From assembly GCA_001534745.1 (NCBI GenBank), contig CP013997.1:2604001-2668000 (forward strand): a DNA stretch of 64,000 bases, read 5' to 3'. Below, piece after piece: positions 63,782-64,000 of the stretch. The position numbers and the translations under genes were made by a program. Below the pieces are notes generated by a model. The model saw nothing but the letters and a program-made list of their open reading frames with translations, ran no database searches and was not told the DNA's origin. The stretch comes from Pseudomonas monteilii (GTDB taxonomy: Bacteria > Pseudomonadota > Gammaproteobacteria > Pseudomonadales > Pseudomonadaceae). Within the stretch, counting starts at the first letter, position 1. Every line of letters starts with the position of its first letter.

Positions 63782-64000
63782 ACGCAGCTAGCTCTTCAAG
63801 GTGACGGCATCAGCAGGCTGCAAGGCGAATGGAGCAATTGCTCAAGGCATGCGTAATCACTAGCCCGGGAACATAGGGCGTGCCGTATGGGGTGATAGGT
63901 TGGAAAACGAACTAACCGCTCAGGTCGCTAGCCTCGGCCAATAATTACCTACTGGATGAATCTAGCCTGTCTAGGAACTCACGGATATTATTCTGTACAG
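63782..64000. other. Right end of window, nothing recognised
   Basis: No gene, repeat or terminator could be supported in these last 219 bases. Confidence 0.4.

Overview
The window is chromosomal DNA of a Pseudomonas, most likely of the P. putida group. The evidence is the high-GC codon use, the REP sequences built on a GCGGGC-AA-GCCCGC core, and a gene order that matches what I remember of P. putida and P. aeruginosa: ftsK / aat-ate-infA / clpA-clpS / cspD / idh / nudix-mnmA-hflD / purB, then gnd-zwf, then glgA-treZ-malQ-treY-glgX. No tRNA, rRNA, CRISPR array or replication origin was recognised.

1-14 kb is housekeeping. It holds the start of ftsK, the N-end-rule pair aat/ate, infA, the ClpA/ClpS adaptor and unfoldase, cspD, the monomeric isocitrate dehydrogenase, mnmA-hflD, purB, the ribosomal oxygenase gene roxA and a GNAT acetyltransferase. 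14-17.4 kb has a REP cluster, topoisomerase III and a TSUP permease. 17.4-25.7 kb is one long minus-strand run: gnd, zwf, a GH15 glucosidase, a PAS-GGDEF-EAL protein, a dienoyl-CoA isomerase-like crotonase and nudC. 26-26.6 kb is an unusual tandem array with a 35-bp period. 27-38 kb is the alpha-glucan/trehalose cluster (glgA, treZ, malQ, treY, a DUF2934 protein, glgX), in which malQ carries a one-base frameshift.

38-54 kb is a looser region: DNA polymerase II, a zinc-independent L36 paralogue behind a probable Zur box, an SRAP protein, many small hydrophilic or secreted proteins, a LysE exporter, a TetR/MFS pair with two matching operators, a VOC protein facing a WYL regulator that has a stop at codon 3, umuDC under a near-consensus LexA box, and a membrane diguanylate cyclase.

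54-64 kb is a decayed mobile region. It contains a Mu Com-like zinc-finger gene, a tail-like protein cut by one in-frame amber codon, and remnants of a DNA methyltransferase, a terminase large subunit, a phage PAPS-reductase-like protein and a virion hydrolase. There is also a complete IS5-family element sitting in an Lgt-signature fragment, an IS630 remnant, an acyltransferase and several small unknown genes. I did not find an intact prophage or an integrase. The best candidates for something undescribed are the 35-bp array upstream of glgA, the duplicated phage gene tail, and the group of small unknown proteins between 42 and 50 kb.
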